Positions 25,868 to 35,950 of a DNA stretch of 64,000 nt are shown piece after piece (position 1 is the first letter of the stretch; every line of letters starts with the position of its first letter). The stretch is from Pseudoscleropodium purum (lineage: Eukaryota; Streptophyta; Bryopsida; Hypnales; Brachytheciaceae), in the NCBI GenBank assembly GCA_963969395.1, contig OZ017797.1:8308001-8372000 (forward strand), written 5' to 3'. The position numbers and the translations under genes were made by a program. The notes under the pieces are model-generated. The model saw only the letters and a program-made list of their open reading frames with translations. It ran no database searches and was not told the DNA's origin.

Positions 25868-26612
25868 CTCCCACTTTGAGAGTGGTCAAAGGCGCGAAGC
25901 CCCATCTTCTCAATGAAGCTTTGGTGTTGTGGCTTCCCAAGAGCCTTGGTCAGCACATCAGCAACCATAGCTTGGGTAGGCACATACTTGAGCTCAATCA
26001 CCTCATCCTCCACTCGTTCACGAATGAAATGGTGTTGCACATCAATGTGCTTCGTCCGAGAGTGATGGGTGGGATTCTTGACCAAAGCAATGGCCCCTTG
26101 GTTGTCACACTAGATGGGTGTGCTCCCCTCTTGCGCAAGACCAACATCAGCCAAAAGCTGCCTTAGCCAAATGGCTTCCTTCGTGGCTTGGCTCATGGCC
26201 ATGTACTCGGCCTCCGTTGTAGAAAGAGCTATGGTGGGCTGCCTCTTGGAATTCCAAGTAATAGCACCCAATCCAAGCTTAAACACGTAGCCGGTGGTGG
26301 ATCTCCTATCCCCCTCATCACCCGCCCAATCCGCATCACAATACCCATGCAAAGTCACATGGGCACCTCTTAGTTGCAACTCCATGCCAAGTGTGCCTTG
26401 AAGGTACCTCATCACCCTCTTCACCGCTGCCCAATGCATTGGGCCATACTTGGACATGTGTTGACTCACAACACTCACCGGAAAGGCCAAATCAAGCCTT
26501 GTGGCTACCATGGCATACATCAAGCACTCAACCGCTGCCTTGTAAGGCACACCTTGCATTTCAGCCCTCACCTCCTCGAATTCTTCATCGGTGAGCTTGG
26601 GCAACTTTGCAT
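25798..26612 (-). pseudogene. Copia pol, RNase H part (downstream of nested insertion)
   Basis: The frame resumes at the insertion scar with HAKLPKLTDEEFEE and runs through the end of RT into Ty1/copia RNase H: CDADWAGD, RRSTTGYVF, ITWNSK and LSTTEAEYMA are all present. An in-frame TAG at 26112-26110 sits where the family has a residue before CDNQGAIAL. TGG to TAG is the simplest change. After it the frame continues through THHSRTKHIDV and ADVLTKAL to the polypurine tract, and ends inside the LTR. Joined to the upstream part across the GCGT duplication, the codons read ...GTPLD-THAKLPKL without a frameshift, which places the insertion exactly. Confidence 0.9.
25868..25880 (-). promoter_or_regulatory. 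Polypurine tract (plus-strand primer)
   Basis: The minus strand reads CTCAAAGTGGGAG immediately before the 3' LTR. AAAGTGGGAG is the classical plant Copia polypurine tract. It overlaps the 3' end of the pol frame. Confidence 0.85.
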
Positions 26613-26777
26613 GCGTTGTCTTGTTGTAGATTTGTATATTAGGTAAAAACATATTATAATATGTTATATTGAGTAGCTTCAAGGTGACGCCGCTCTGACA
26701 TCTATTTAAGAGGGTAGTTTGCCTTAGAACTTCATTACATTCGAGTAGTAGATTTTGTTTTCTACTTTAGAGTTAAA

Positions 26778-27236
26778 ATGTTGAACTGGAGAGTTTTTTT
26801 TGAGTCTCAAGATGAAGAGCTTCAACCAGAGGCTGAATTCGAGCTTTCATTGTCACAGTTGCCAGATCAATCCCTTTTGGAACGGGATCTTGCTTTGCCA
26901 CTTAGGCATCCTCGAGATGAAGCTGAGCCTTTTAGACTGCCGAAGCAACCTCGCGTGGAGTGGCGATGGCACGGTAATCTTGATACCAATGCTTGTGTTT
27001 TGGTAATCTTGCTCCAAGTTGGGTGTGTTGAGCCAGACACTCGGGAAGTGACTTTTGAAGCGAGTTATGAGGGCAAAAACATCGATCATTACTATTGTAT
27101 GGTTCTGCCGGTGGAGGGTAGTCGTGGCCACCAACGTTGGTTGGAAGGTCCAGTCAACCCCTTGATGAAGTCCGAACGTACAAATTACGTTGTTGCCACC
27201 ATCAAACGCATTCTCAACTTTCTGCAGATGAAATGA
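26778..27236 (+). CDS. Unrecognised 152-aa protein of the nested insertion element
   Basis: An intact 459-nt frame starts with ATG 68 nt downstream of a TATA-like box and ends in TGA. The protein begins MLNWRVFFESQDEE, is acidic and Gln/Pro/Leu-rich over the first ~70 residues (RLPKQPR near the end of that part), then has a denser, possibly folded half containing VLVILLQVGCVEP, EVTFEA, SRGHQRWLE and TIKRILNFLQMK. There is no signal peptide, no clear membrane span and no domain I know. A decayed homolog of exactly the same length lies at 43107-42649 in the sister element, so the frame is a real, inherited part of the family. Function is unknown. It could be a capsid-like, nucleic-acid-binding or accessory protein of the element. 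Confidence 0.7.
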   Translation: MLNWRVFFESQDEELQPEAEFELSLSQLPDQSLLERDLALPLRHPRDEAEPFRLPKQPRVEWRWHGNLDTNACVLVILLQVGCVEPDTREVTFEASYEGKNIDHYYCMVLPVEGSRGHQRWLEGPVNPLMKSERTNYVVATIKRILNFLQMK

Positions 27237-27599
27237 AGCTGTGATTGGAACTCTAGTTTTTTATCTCTAGTTTTTTTTATTTTTAGTGAGCATTTATTAA
27301 ATGTTAGTTACTAATTTTATACTTTGAGTATTTTATTAAAATCACAGTGTGTGATTTTAAACGTTTAATGAGAAGTTAGTGTTTAAAAGTTAACTTGGGT
27401 TTTAGAATAAAAGGAGAGTGTGAATGGGGATTTAGTTTGGCATCTTAGGTGGGGTCTTGGTAGGGGCATGGGCTGATGTGCCCCCACCCCTCACTTGAGA
27501 TAGGGAGGAGAAGAGGGAAAAGATGCTTAGTGTGTGTGTAGGAGTGAATAGAGAAACTTGAGTGTGAAAGAAAAATCCGAAACTTCAAGGAGTGATATC

Positions 27600-28450
27600 T
27601 CTCATTGTATGAAGTCTTTGGTAATGAAATTTGGTGAGATTGTTCCTTATGAAATTTCCTTTCCAAAATGAGTTTGCAAGTTTGATTTGGAGTTAGGATG
27701 AAAAAGTTATGAGCATTTGAATTTGAGGAGTTTTAGTGCCTTTCATGAAGAAAAGGCTGAGACTTTGTCAAGCCATAGCTGACGTTCAGTCCATCAAGTT
27801 GCAAGAAGGATTTTGGAAGCGTGTTCATCTTAATCTTAGCTTTCCAAAGACTGATTAAACTTAAGATTTGAAGTTCGGAAGAAGAAGTTATAGAGGTGTG
27901 ATGACTTGGAGATTGGCTGCCATTTGTGAAGAGCAAGGCCGAAACTTTGGAGGGCCATAACCTTCGGTTAGTATAAGGATTTCTTTTGAAAATTTTATGA
28001 GTGTTAGTTTGTTTATTTATCTCTCTAAATAGCTATCACACGAGCTATTTGGAGTTTTATTGAAGAAATTATAGAGTGTAGGAGTTTAGAGGTTGAGTGG
28101 GTTCTCAAAATAGGAGACCGAGATTTTGTTGGGCTATAACTTATGGACAGAGTTTTAGTTCTTAGTGAAATTTTCACATGTTGTAGCCGGATGTGTTAGC
28201 TTTCCAAATTGCTATCACACTTGTGTTCAAGGTTTGTAAGTCAAAAGTTATAAGAAGTTTGAAGAGGCAGTGGTTGGTTGGCGAGGAGGAGAAGAGCCGC
28301 CACTTTGTTTGCCTATAACTTTTGGACAGTAGTTTAGAATAAAGTGAAATTTGGAGAGGTGTTAGGTTACTGGGTTATCTTTCCAAAATGCTATTGCACT
28401 TAGCATTTGGAGTTGTGAGACATCTTTGGCACTAGATAAAAGGTCGCAGC
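27600..28450 (+). repeat. Degenerate tandem subrepeats in the 3' part of the nested element
   Basis: About five loosely conserved units share the order: ACTTTG.., GGGCTATAACTT(A/T)TGGACAG, GTGAAATTT, GTTAGCTTTCCAAA.TGCTATCAC and TTTGGAGTT..GAAGTTAT. Spacing is irregular at roughly 110-170 bp. The units are non-coding and resemble the subrepeats found in long LTRs or 3' regions of plant retroelements. Confidence 0.6.
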
Positions 28451-29032
28451 TACTTTAGGGTACGGCTTTGAAGATTTCTCATTGTTTTTTTCAAAACATG
28501 AAGACTTGAAGATTGAAGACTTGAAGATTGAAGACTCGAAGAGGAATGTTTTGGGGTTTTTTTTATATGTATGTGTGGGATGTGGCTTTGTTATTCCTAG
28601 CCTGATTTGGAGGCTCGTTGTCTTTTATTTCCTTTTGCTTTGTAACCCTGGTTGCGGGCGGTCTGGGTAAAACTAAGACTCAACCCCATTTATTGTCGTG
28701 GTGACAAAGTGGGGTTAATGGCCCACATGGTCGAGACTTGCTTGTTCTCACGGTCTGGAGTTTTGGCCAGCAAACCGTGAATTTGAAGTTTAGGATCCCA
28801 TCATTCGGACGGTAGCTCGTGTCTACTGTCCCGTTTTACCCGTCCCGTATCCCGTGGTTTCTTATACCTTCCTTGACCCTTATACCTATCTAGAGCCTAC
28901 ACAGGATAGGCCAACGGGCACCGTTTGAAGACTAAAGACTGAAGATTGAAGAAGACACAAAGTATACAACCAACAGTTGCAGTCAAACACCCTGTGTGTT
29001 CCTAAAGCGCGCTCCTCTCTACCCGACAGCGT

Positions 29033-32000
29033 GTCAAGTGGTGTACCTATGGCTTTGCACCCCTCCATGTTGAACCGCTTGAGAATCTCTTCAAGGTACT
29101 TGCGTTGGCTCATGGTGATGGTGCGGGCAGCTCTATCCCTCTTGAACTCCACTCCAAGGCAATACTTCAACTCTTCAAGGTCAGTCATCTCGTACTCCTT
29201 CTTGAGCATCGCCTTCACTTCAAGCATCTTGGGCATACTACTTGCAAGGAGGATCAGATCATCCACATAGAGGATCACAATCACCAAATGCTCACGACTT
29301 TGCAAGGTGTACAAAGAGTGATCAGCGTGGCCTCTTCGAAACCCCTTCCTCACAAACATGCCATCAATATCTCGATACCAAACTCTCCCCGATTGCTTCA
29401 ACCCGGGGAGTGCCTTCTTCAACTTGCACTTCAAATGCTTTTGGCCTTCTTGCACAAAGCCTTGGGGCTGATCCATGTAGATGACCTCCTCCAACTTGGG
29501 GTTGAGAAAAGCCGTCTTCACATCCATTTGGTGCATCTCCAAGTCCATGGCTGCCCCAAGAGTCACAATGCACCGAATGGTGCTAAACTTGGTAACAGGG
29601 GCAAATGTCTCATTGAAGTCCTCCCCTTCCACTTGGGAAAACCCCCTAGCAACCAACCTTGCCTTGTACCTCACAATGTGACTCAAAGCATCCCTTTTGG
29701 TAGAGAAAACCCACTTACAACTCACACTTGATCTCTTGGGAGGGAGGGCTGCAAGCTCCCATGTCCCTTTGTCAATGAGGGCCTTGTACTCCTCTTGCAT
29801 GGCCACCTTCCACTTGCTTGCATCTTCGCAACGCAACACCTCTCCAAGCGTAGATGGATCTCCAAGGAAAGCCACATTGGCTTGTTCTTCTTGTTGTTGG
29901 GGAAGAATGTGATTCAGCCACCAATCTCCAGGGGGCTTGCAGGTCCTCGTTGTATAACGTGGCTCCTCCGTGCCTTGATCTTCCTCACCAATGGGCTGAT
30001 CTTGCTCTTGCTCCCTTGGTGAAGTGCTTGGAAAACCCGCCGCTGATCTCTTCACTTGAGGTGTGGTCACTTTCTTCTTGGGCTCTATAAAGTCCTCATC
30101 TTCAACACCATGCTCTTCATCTTCATCTTCATCTTCTATGTGCACTCTTGGAGTTGTGCCCACCTTTTGGGCTGGTCCTCCACTTCTCCCACTTGGGCTC
30201 ATCTCTAAGAGCTTGGGATCAGCTCCTCCATCCTCCAAAAAGGTCACATCTCGGCACTTGATGATGGCCTTGGTCTCCACATTCATGAGCCTATAAGCCT
30301 TGGTTCCCTCACAATATCCAAGGAAAAGGCACTTGATGCCCTTGGGATCCAATTTCATCCTCTTGGCACTGGGAACCAATGCATAGGCAATGCACCCAAA
30401 GGTGCGCATGTGAGACACGTGGGGCCTTGTCCCACTCCAAGCTTCTTGCGGTGTCTTGCTTGTCAACGCTTGGGTGGGGCACCAGTTCCTCGTGTAAACC
30501 ACATTGGACACCGCCTCCCCCCAAAGCTCAAGCTTCAAACCTTGGCCATAAATCATGGCCCTTGCCATCTCCACAATGGTACGATTCGCACGCTCCGCTA
30601 CGCCGTTTTGTTGAGGGGTGTAAGGTGCGGAAGTGTGGTGCTCAATGCCATGGGCCTTTAAGTACGCCTCAAAGGCCTTGGACACATATTCCCCTCCATT
30701 ATCCGACTGCAGCACCTTCACCTTGCAATCCGATTGAGCCTCCACGAGGGCCTTCCAAGTCTCAAAAAGCCCAAACACCTCACTCTTGCACTTCAACATA
30801 TACATCCAAATCTTGCGAGAGAAATCATCAATGAAGGTCACAAAATACCTTGCTCCTCCTATGGATGTGGTCTTCATCGGCCCGCACACATCCGAATGCA
30901 CAAGCTGCAATGGCTTGGTGGCGCGCGTTGCCCCATCCTTGGGGAAGGGCTGCCTCGCTTGTTTGCCCTCAATGCACCCCTTGCACACCATAGAACTCCA
31001 ATCATGCTTGCAAGAAGAGAGGTTCAGACCCTTCACCATGTGTTGGAGGCTCTTCATGCTCTTCACATTCAAGTGCCCAAGCTTCCTATGCCAAAGCTCC
31101 ACAAGGTCTTCATGGGCTGATCCTTGGGCAACACACGCCATGGAAGTGCCATTCACCTTGATGAAATGGAGGTGGTACAAGTTGCCCTCACGAGGGGCTG
31201 ATGCAATCAAAACTCCACTTGGTGAACGCACCACACACCCCACTATGTTGAAATGCACTTTCAAACCTCCCAAAGACAATTTGCTCACCGAAAGCAAGTT
31301 GGCATGCAACTTGGGGACATGGAGCACCTCTTGGATTTGGATCCTCCTGGTCTTCCCCTTCACTTGCACCTCCACAAGGATCTCCCCCATGCCAAGGGCC
31401 TCCACCATGCCATTGTCTCCCAAATAAATCTTCTTCCCCGAAATGGGCTGATACGTGTGGAAGGCATCTCGATGGCTGGTCATATGTTGCATGGCCCCCG
31501 AGTCCACAATCCAAGTGAACATGTTGGCTTTCTCCCCTCCTCCATTGGCTGCAAAGGCGAAATCCTCCTCTTCCTCCTCTTTGGAAGTTTGGTGTGCACT
31601 CTCCTTGTCCTTCCCTTAGCTGATCTTGCAATGCCTAGCAATGTGGCCCAGTTTGCCACACTTGAAGTACGTCCTTGTCTCCTTGAACGCCTTGGTGTTG
31701 CCACCTTTTCCATGTCTTGAGACAAGCGCTGATCCCTCCCCTTGGGCCTCATTCTCCTTGCGCTTGGTCACTTCATGCATCAAGCGTGCGATCACAAACT
31801 CCATGGTCAGCTCCTTGGTGGGCCTCGTCTCCAATGCGGTGATGAGGAACTCATAAGACGATGGCAAGCTTGCCAACAAGGTCATCACCACATCTCCCTC
31901 AATCACGGGCGCCTCCAAACAAGCCAACTCATCCGCAAGAGCCTTGACCTTGTTGACGTGATCCAACAAATCGTCCTCCTCTTGCATCTTGCTAGTGAAG

Positions 32001-32341
32001 AACTTGCAGCGAAGAAATAGGAGGTTGGAGAGGCTCTTGGTCTCATGGATGTTGCAAAGGGTGGTCCACGCTTGGGCTGGTCCCTTGCAATGGCGAATGT
32101 GTGCAATTTGGCGATCCACAAGGTTGATGGCAATGAGAGCAAAGGCCTTCTTCTCCTTCCTCTCCCATACCTTCTTGGTCTTTGGATCCGCATCTTCACT
32201 TGGAGGCTCCTCACTCCCATCCACCACGTCCCACAAGTCCTTCTCCGCAAGGATCATCTCCATCTTGAACTTCCACATGCCAAAGTTCTCTCCATCAAAC
32301 TTGTCGATGATGCGCACGCCCTCTCCTCCACTGGATGTCAT
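29033..32341 (-). pseudogene. Copia gag-protease-integrase-RT polyprotein
   Basis: One frame starts at ATG 32341. Gag (UBN2 type, KFDGENFGMWKFKM) ends in a zinc knuckle written YFKCGKLGHIARHC, where the first Cys is Tyr (TGC to TAC). An in-frame TAA at 31618-31616 follows, probably CAA to TAA. Then come the aspartic protease (WIVDSGAMQHM), GAG-pre-integrase (LWHRKLGHLN and CKGC), integrase (HSDVCGP, SDNGGEY, QNGVAERANRT for the D, D, E residues) and RT (VARGFSQVEGEDF, QMDVKTAFLN, YVDDLIL). Coding stops at GTPLD because of the insertion at 29028. The frame continues at 26612. Apart from the two nonsense codons and the knuckle mutation the protein looks recently functional. Confidence 0.93.
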
Positions 32342-33262
32342 GGGGACGCAGCTCCCACTGTGTTGGATTTCACTGGAAGGATTATAGTACTCCGGAAGGG
32401 CGGTCGTAGAAAGGGTGCTGAGCCACGATCCCTACCTCGTACGCGTTCATGTCCTAGACGTTCCAAATAACCTCGATATGCCTCTTCCGTTTCCGGAGGG
32501 AGACATAGTGTTCCTGCGACACTACCCGGGAAGGTCAATCGTGTGGGAGGCAGAGAACATCTATCCCCATGCAGAGTCTGAAGGGTCTTCTTCTGCTGGT
32601 GTCGGCTGGCAGCCGATACAAGTGGTCACAGATGAAAAAAAAAAAAAAAAAAAAAAACCATACAACAATTCAGCCTCCAAACAATCCCTTGGTAGCCAAT
32701 GGGGCTGAAATGGCACCAATCAACCCTCACAAGGACCTCCAAAGATCCTTCCTACCCCAAGAACGATCCAACACTCCTCACAAGTGCATCACCACCTCTC
32801 CACACCAATTCAGACCTTAATGAAGCTCTAAACTTCCAATCAGCCCTAAATGGAGGCTACTACTCCCAATCAGCACCTCAAGGGCAACAATGGCCTCCAA
32901 CACCCCTAGTTGGATCACCCAAACTCCAAAGTAGCCTACTTGCCTCTCAATGGCTCCACAAGGCTCACAAGGACACAACTCAGCCCTCAATGGGCTCTCA
33001 ATGTACTTTTCTAAGCACAAACTCAAACTAGGAGCATACAACCAGCCCTCACAAGATGTGATTACTACCATAAGCAATCTATCACCCAAAATGCACTTCA
33101 AACCTCACAAACCAGCCAACAAAAGCCCCAAATAACTCACACCATATGGTTTGTAGGTGAATAAGACACAAAACGCTGATTGCTCCTCCAAGCTCCAAGA
33201 TCTCCTCCAAATGATATGAAATTCTCCCTTAACTGCAACTCCAAGTGCGTGGGCCCATAACC
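32342..33262 (-). other. Copia 5' leader, with antisense open frame and A-tract
   Basis: This untranslated leader of about 0.92 kb lies between the 5' LTR and gag. Next to the LTR the minus strand reads GGTTATGGGCCCAC, a possible primer-binding site, though it does not match the usual initiator-Met tRNA site well. On the plus strand, 32415-32634 is open and protein-like (SHDPYLVRVHVLDVP, FPEGDIVFLRHYPGRSIV) and leads directly into a run of about 23 A (32635-32657). On the minus strand a 66-codon frame ends in a TGA overlapping the gag ATG (ATGA at 32341-32338). Confidence 0.5.
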
Positions 33263-33518
33263 TATTGAGATTACAAAGTCATGTATGAGAGAAAGGCTTT
33301 ACTTAGATGGTAGAACGATACACGAAGCCACATGAGTGGGCTCAACTTAAGCTAGAAACCTTTCCTAGTTATCCAGAAACCATGTGGGATAACTAACTAC
33401 ATTGAGCTGCCTTTGACTACGAGCAATACCCATGGACTCTAACACTAACTAAGTGTCTAAAGCTACTCCTAAGGCTAACTGTACATGGTCTACACTAGTA
33501 TGTACAAAATCTCTAACA
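33263..33518 (-). repeat. Copia 5' LTR
   Basis: Partner of 25612-25867, 256 bp. The five differences (for example GAAACC here versus GAAGCC there) are all A/G on the plus strand with A in this copy at four of five sites. It is followed by the second GATGA duplication. Confidence 0.95.
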
Positions 33519-33523
33519 GATGA

Positions 33524-33770
33524 AATACATGAAAATGGCCCATGAAGGAGCCTTGTTTCAATGCCACAAGATGAAAATCTTGTGGCAATAATGCTCTAAG
33601 CAAATAAATCTGCAAAAAAGTAGATATTTAGTAGTATATTGTATTGGACATTGTACAACTACTAAATGTTTTATTAATTCAAAATCTTGGATGACAAAAA
33701 TTGTTGTCATTATTTTTGTTGCTGAAAATACAAAGGTAAATTTTATTAAATATTTGACAAAGGGGGCCAA
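33524..33770 (-). pseudogene. Possible continuation of the interrupted transposase relic
   Basis: Minus-strand open sequence (for example EHYCHKIFILWH) lies directly outside the right Copia target duplication. Before the Copia insertion it was contiguous with the relic at 25606. I cannot match it to a specific transposase domain. Confidence 0.3.
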
Positions 33771-34146
33771 AATTAAAGAAGTACTACAATAATCCTTGAT
33801 TAGTGTTGGGCTTTATAATAAAACCTTCCATGCATTTTGTCCTCATTAACAAAGCTTCAATGACTTTGACAAAAATGTCTAATTTTAATAGAGCCAAATC
33901 AACCATACTAGCGCCTTTGCCTCCTGACATCTAAATTCACTTAGTAGAGTAATAAAAAAAAGGCTTCTATAAGAGAAAAAAACTAGTTTAAAGATGGACA
34001 ATCTACAATTTCTAAATGTTTAGACTTTTTTTTGAAGAAAAGGGATAATTTGTACTTGATTAAGAAACAAACAATATTAGATTAAAAGAAGGTAATATGT
34101 AACCTCTAAATGCTCAAATACTTTCTTGAGGAGGACCAATCCACAC

Positions 34147-35086
34147 TTAAAAAACTCCCAATTGACCAAACTACATTTTTTTGGCAACATAGCAATTTGG
34201 GGCAACTTATTATGAATGCAACTTTTATTCCTTTTCTTTGAAATTTTCACATAATATGGGGATCAAGTTTTTCTTGAAGGTCCAAAAATTTTTATAACTT
34301 TTGACTACATGGTTAAAAAATTATTGTATGATATTTAATTTTTTTCCCTCAATCGAGCAATCTAGATTGATAAGAGAAAATCACTTTTATGAGAAATAAA
34401 ATTTTATTTGTTTTTCTTGATTTATATATACACAAAAAGCTTTGAATAATTCCATTTTCATTAATGAGATGAAGTTATAAGGAATTTTAGTTTGTGGATA
34501 GTTATGGATTTTCTAATCTAAAATAAACTTTGAAGCCCTTCATTTAACTCAATTTTCAATATTTTTGGAAAAAAGTAAAATCATAGGATGTAAATTGTTT
34601 ATTACAACATTACAAACATTGGAATTGGCATTTTTTAATTTCATAACTAAATTCTTAACAAATTTGTTATTTTGAATCATTGTCTATTTCTTTCTACTTA
34701 ATATTTTTTTCCTATATGTTGTGCAACTCCACATGATTTGAAATATTTCAAGTACCTAATGCTAACAAACTTGCTTTGAATAATGAATCCAAAGAAGCAC
34801 CACCATTTTGGACATTTTTTCATACAAATGTGACCTTTTAGAGTACAAATTCCTTGTTTTTTGCAAGGCCCCAGAAAGGATTTTTGTCAATTCAAGTGAT
34901 AATAATCTATTTGCATGGCGGAAATTCTTGAAATTATTTCCACATCTTTTCAAACTAGTGTACTACAAGATCCTATAGTCACCTTTGTCCAAAAATGTTT
35001 CTTTTCTAAAATTTGAAACTTGTACAAGAAATGGTTGTTTTGGAGCATTTTTGGCAAAAACATAATTTAGGAACTTTAGGGGTTAA
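34147..35086 (+). mobile_element. TTAA-bounded non-autonomous element X
   Basis: It is bounded by TTAA at 34147-34150 and at 35083-35086. The right end reads GGAACTTTAGGGGTTAA, close to the family end GGTCCTTTAGGGGTTAA; the left end is a degenerate CCCCTAAAGGACC. The right half aligns with element Z at 56778-57708 (landmarks ACTAGTG..., AAGATCCTAT(A/G), GAAATGG). There is no ORF. It lies in inverted orientation to element Y and appears inserted into it. Confidence 0.65.
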
Positions 35087-35950
35087 TATAAATAGCAAAT
35101 TATTGAAAAAAAACTTTTTTTGATACATATAACCATAGGATCTTGTAGTATACCAACTTGAGAATGTAGTAAAAATTTTAGAAATTTCCATTGTGTAGAT
35201 TGCAAGATATTAGCATTTAAAATTCATTGAAATCATTTTTTGGGCTTTGCAAAAAAAAACAAGGCTATTGCACTTCACCAACTCACTTCTCTATGAAAAA
35301 ATGACCAAAATGATGGTTCTTCTTTGGATTCTTTTTCCTAGACAAGTCGTCCATGTTCTTGAAAAATTTTAGATCATTTGGAATTGTACGACATATAGGA
35401 AAAAAATAGGTAATAGATAATAATAGAAAATGATTCAAAATAGTCAATTATTACGAATTTAATTGTAGAATTGAAAAATTCCAATCCTAATGGTTGAAAT
35501 GTTTTAATAAATAATCTACATCTTATGATTTTATTTTTTCCAAAAATATTGAAAATTAGATAAGATAAAAGATTTCAAAGTTCATTTTAGAATAAGGAAT
35601 CTATAATTGCCCACAAGCAAAAAATTCTCATAACTTTTGACTCATCAATTAAAATGTAATGAATTAAAGTTTTTCATTTTTATCTATCTAAAAGACAATT
35701 TCAAATTTTTGTTTATGGAATTTTTTTTTATTTGCCCAAACTGCCCAGTTACAAAAAAAAAGTGACGCATAAGGCTATAACTTTTGATTAATATTTCCAA
35801 ATGTCATGAAATTTAGTACATATGAAAGACATTCCTTATTTCCACCTTCTATAGAGATTTGGGCCAAAAATATGGAAATATCTAGTTGCACACACCTACC
35901 CCAAAATTTCTATGTACCCCCAAAACACAACTTGGTCCTTTAGGGGTTAA
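35087..35950 (-). mobile_element. TTAA-bounded non-autonomous element Y (inverted, truncated by X)
   Basis: Read on the minus strand, it begins TTAACCCCTAAAGGACC at 35950 and aligns with X over most of its length (shared landmarks AACATATAGGAAAAAAATA, TGATTCAAAATA, CCAAAAATATTGAAAATT, GATCTTGTAGTA). Its right end stops at the centre, where X begins. Together X and Y form an inverted repeat with arms of about 0.85 kb. Confidence 0.65.

Larger units (their letters stand above)
26617..29028 (+). mobile_element. Undescribed 2.41-kb insertion element with one ORF (copy 1)
   Basis: It interrupts the Copia pol frame. The ends are TGTCTTGTTG...CTACCCGACA (4-bp perfect inverted TGTC/GACA), and the sequence GCGT is duplicated on both sides (26613-26616, 29029-29032). 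TG...CA ends with a 4-bp duplication are what an LTR or retroviral-type integrase leaves, yet I find no second internal copy of either end, so this is not an ordinary two-LTR element. It has a TATTTAAG box at 26703-26710, then an ORF (26778-27236), then about 1.8 kb of non-coding DNA with degenerate ~110-170-bp subrepeats (27.6-28.45 kb). It may be a solo LTR of a large family that carries an ORF in its LTR, or a new kind of non-autonomous element. Confidence 0.8.
25612..33518 (-). mobile_element. Full-length Copia LTR retrotransposon, with a nested insertion
   Basis: Two 256-bp LTRs (25612-25867 and 33263-33518) flank gag-pol in Copia order on the minus strand, and the 5-bp target duplication GATGA lies at 25607-25611 and 33519-33523. 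Removing the 2412-bp insert and its 4-bp duplication leaves about 5.49 kb, normal for Copia. A polypurine tract ending in AAAGTGGGAG abuts the 3' LTR. The LTR pair differs at five sites, all transitions, so insertion is recent. The coding region has two nonsense codons and a lost zinc-knuckle Cys, so this copy is not autonomous now. Confidence 0.95.

Noticed and set aside
25612..25870. LTR borders starting with TG at 25615 rather than TA at 25612
   Set aside because: Only borders starting at TATTG give the matching GATGA duplication on both sides and equal 256-bp LTRs.
29105..32387. Many long plus-strand open frames opposite Copia gag-pol (for example 29105-29731, 30786-31427)
   Set aside because: They are antisense shadows of the GC-richer coding strand; the minus frame carries all the family motifs.
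32338..32538. A 66-codon frame just upstream of gag, overlapping its ATG
   Set aside because: No recognisable protein; a chance overlap in the leader is as likely as a coupled upstream ORF.
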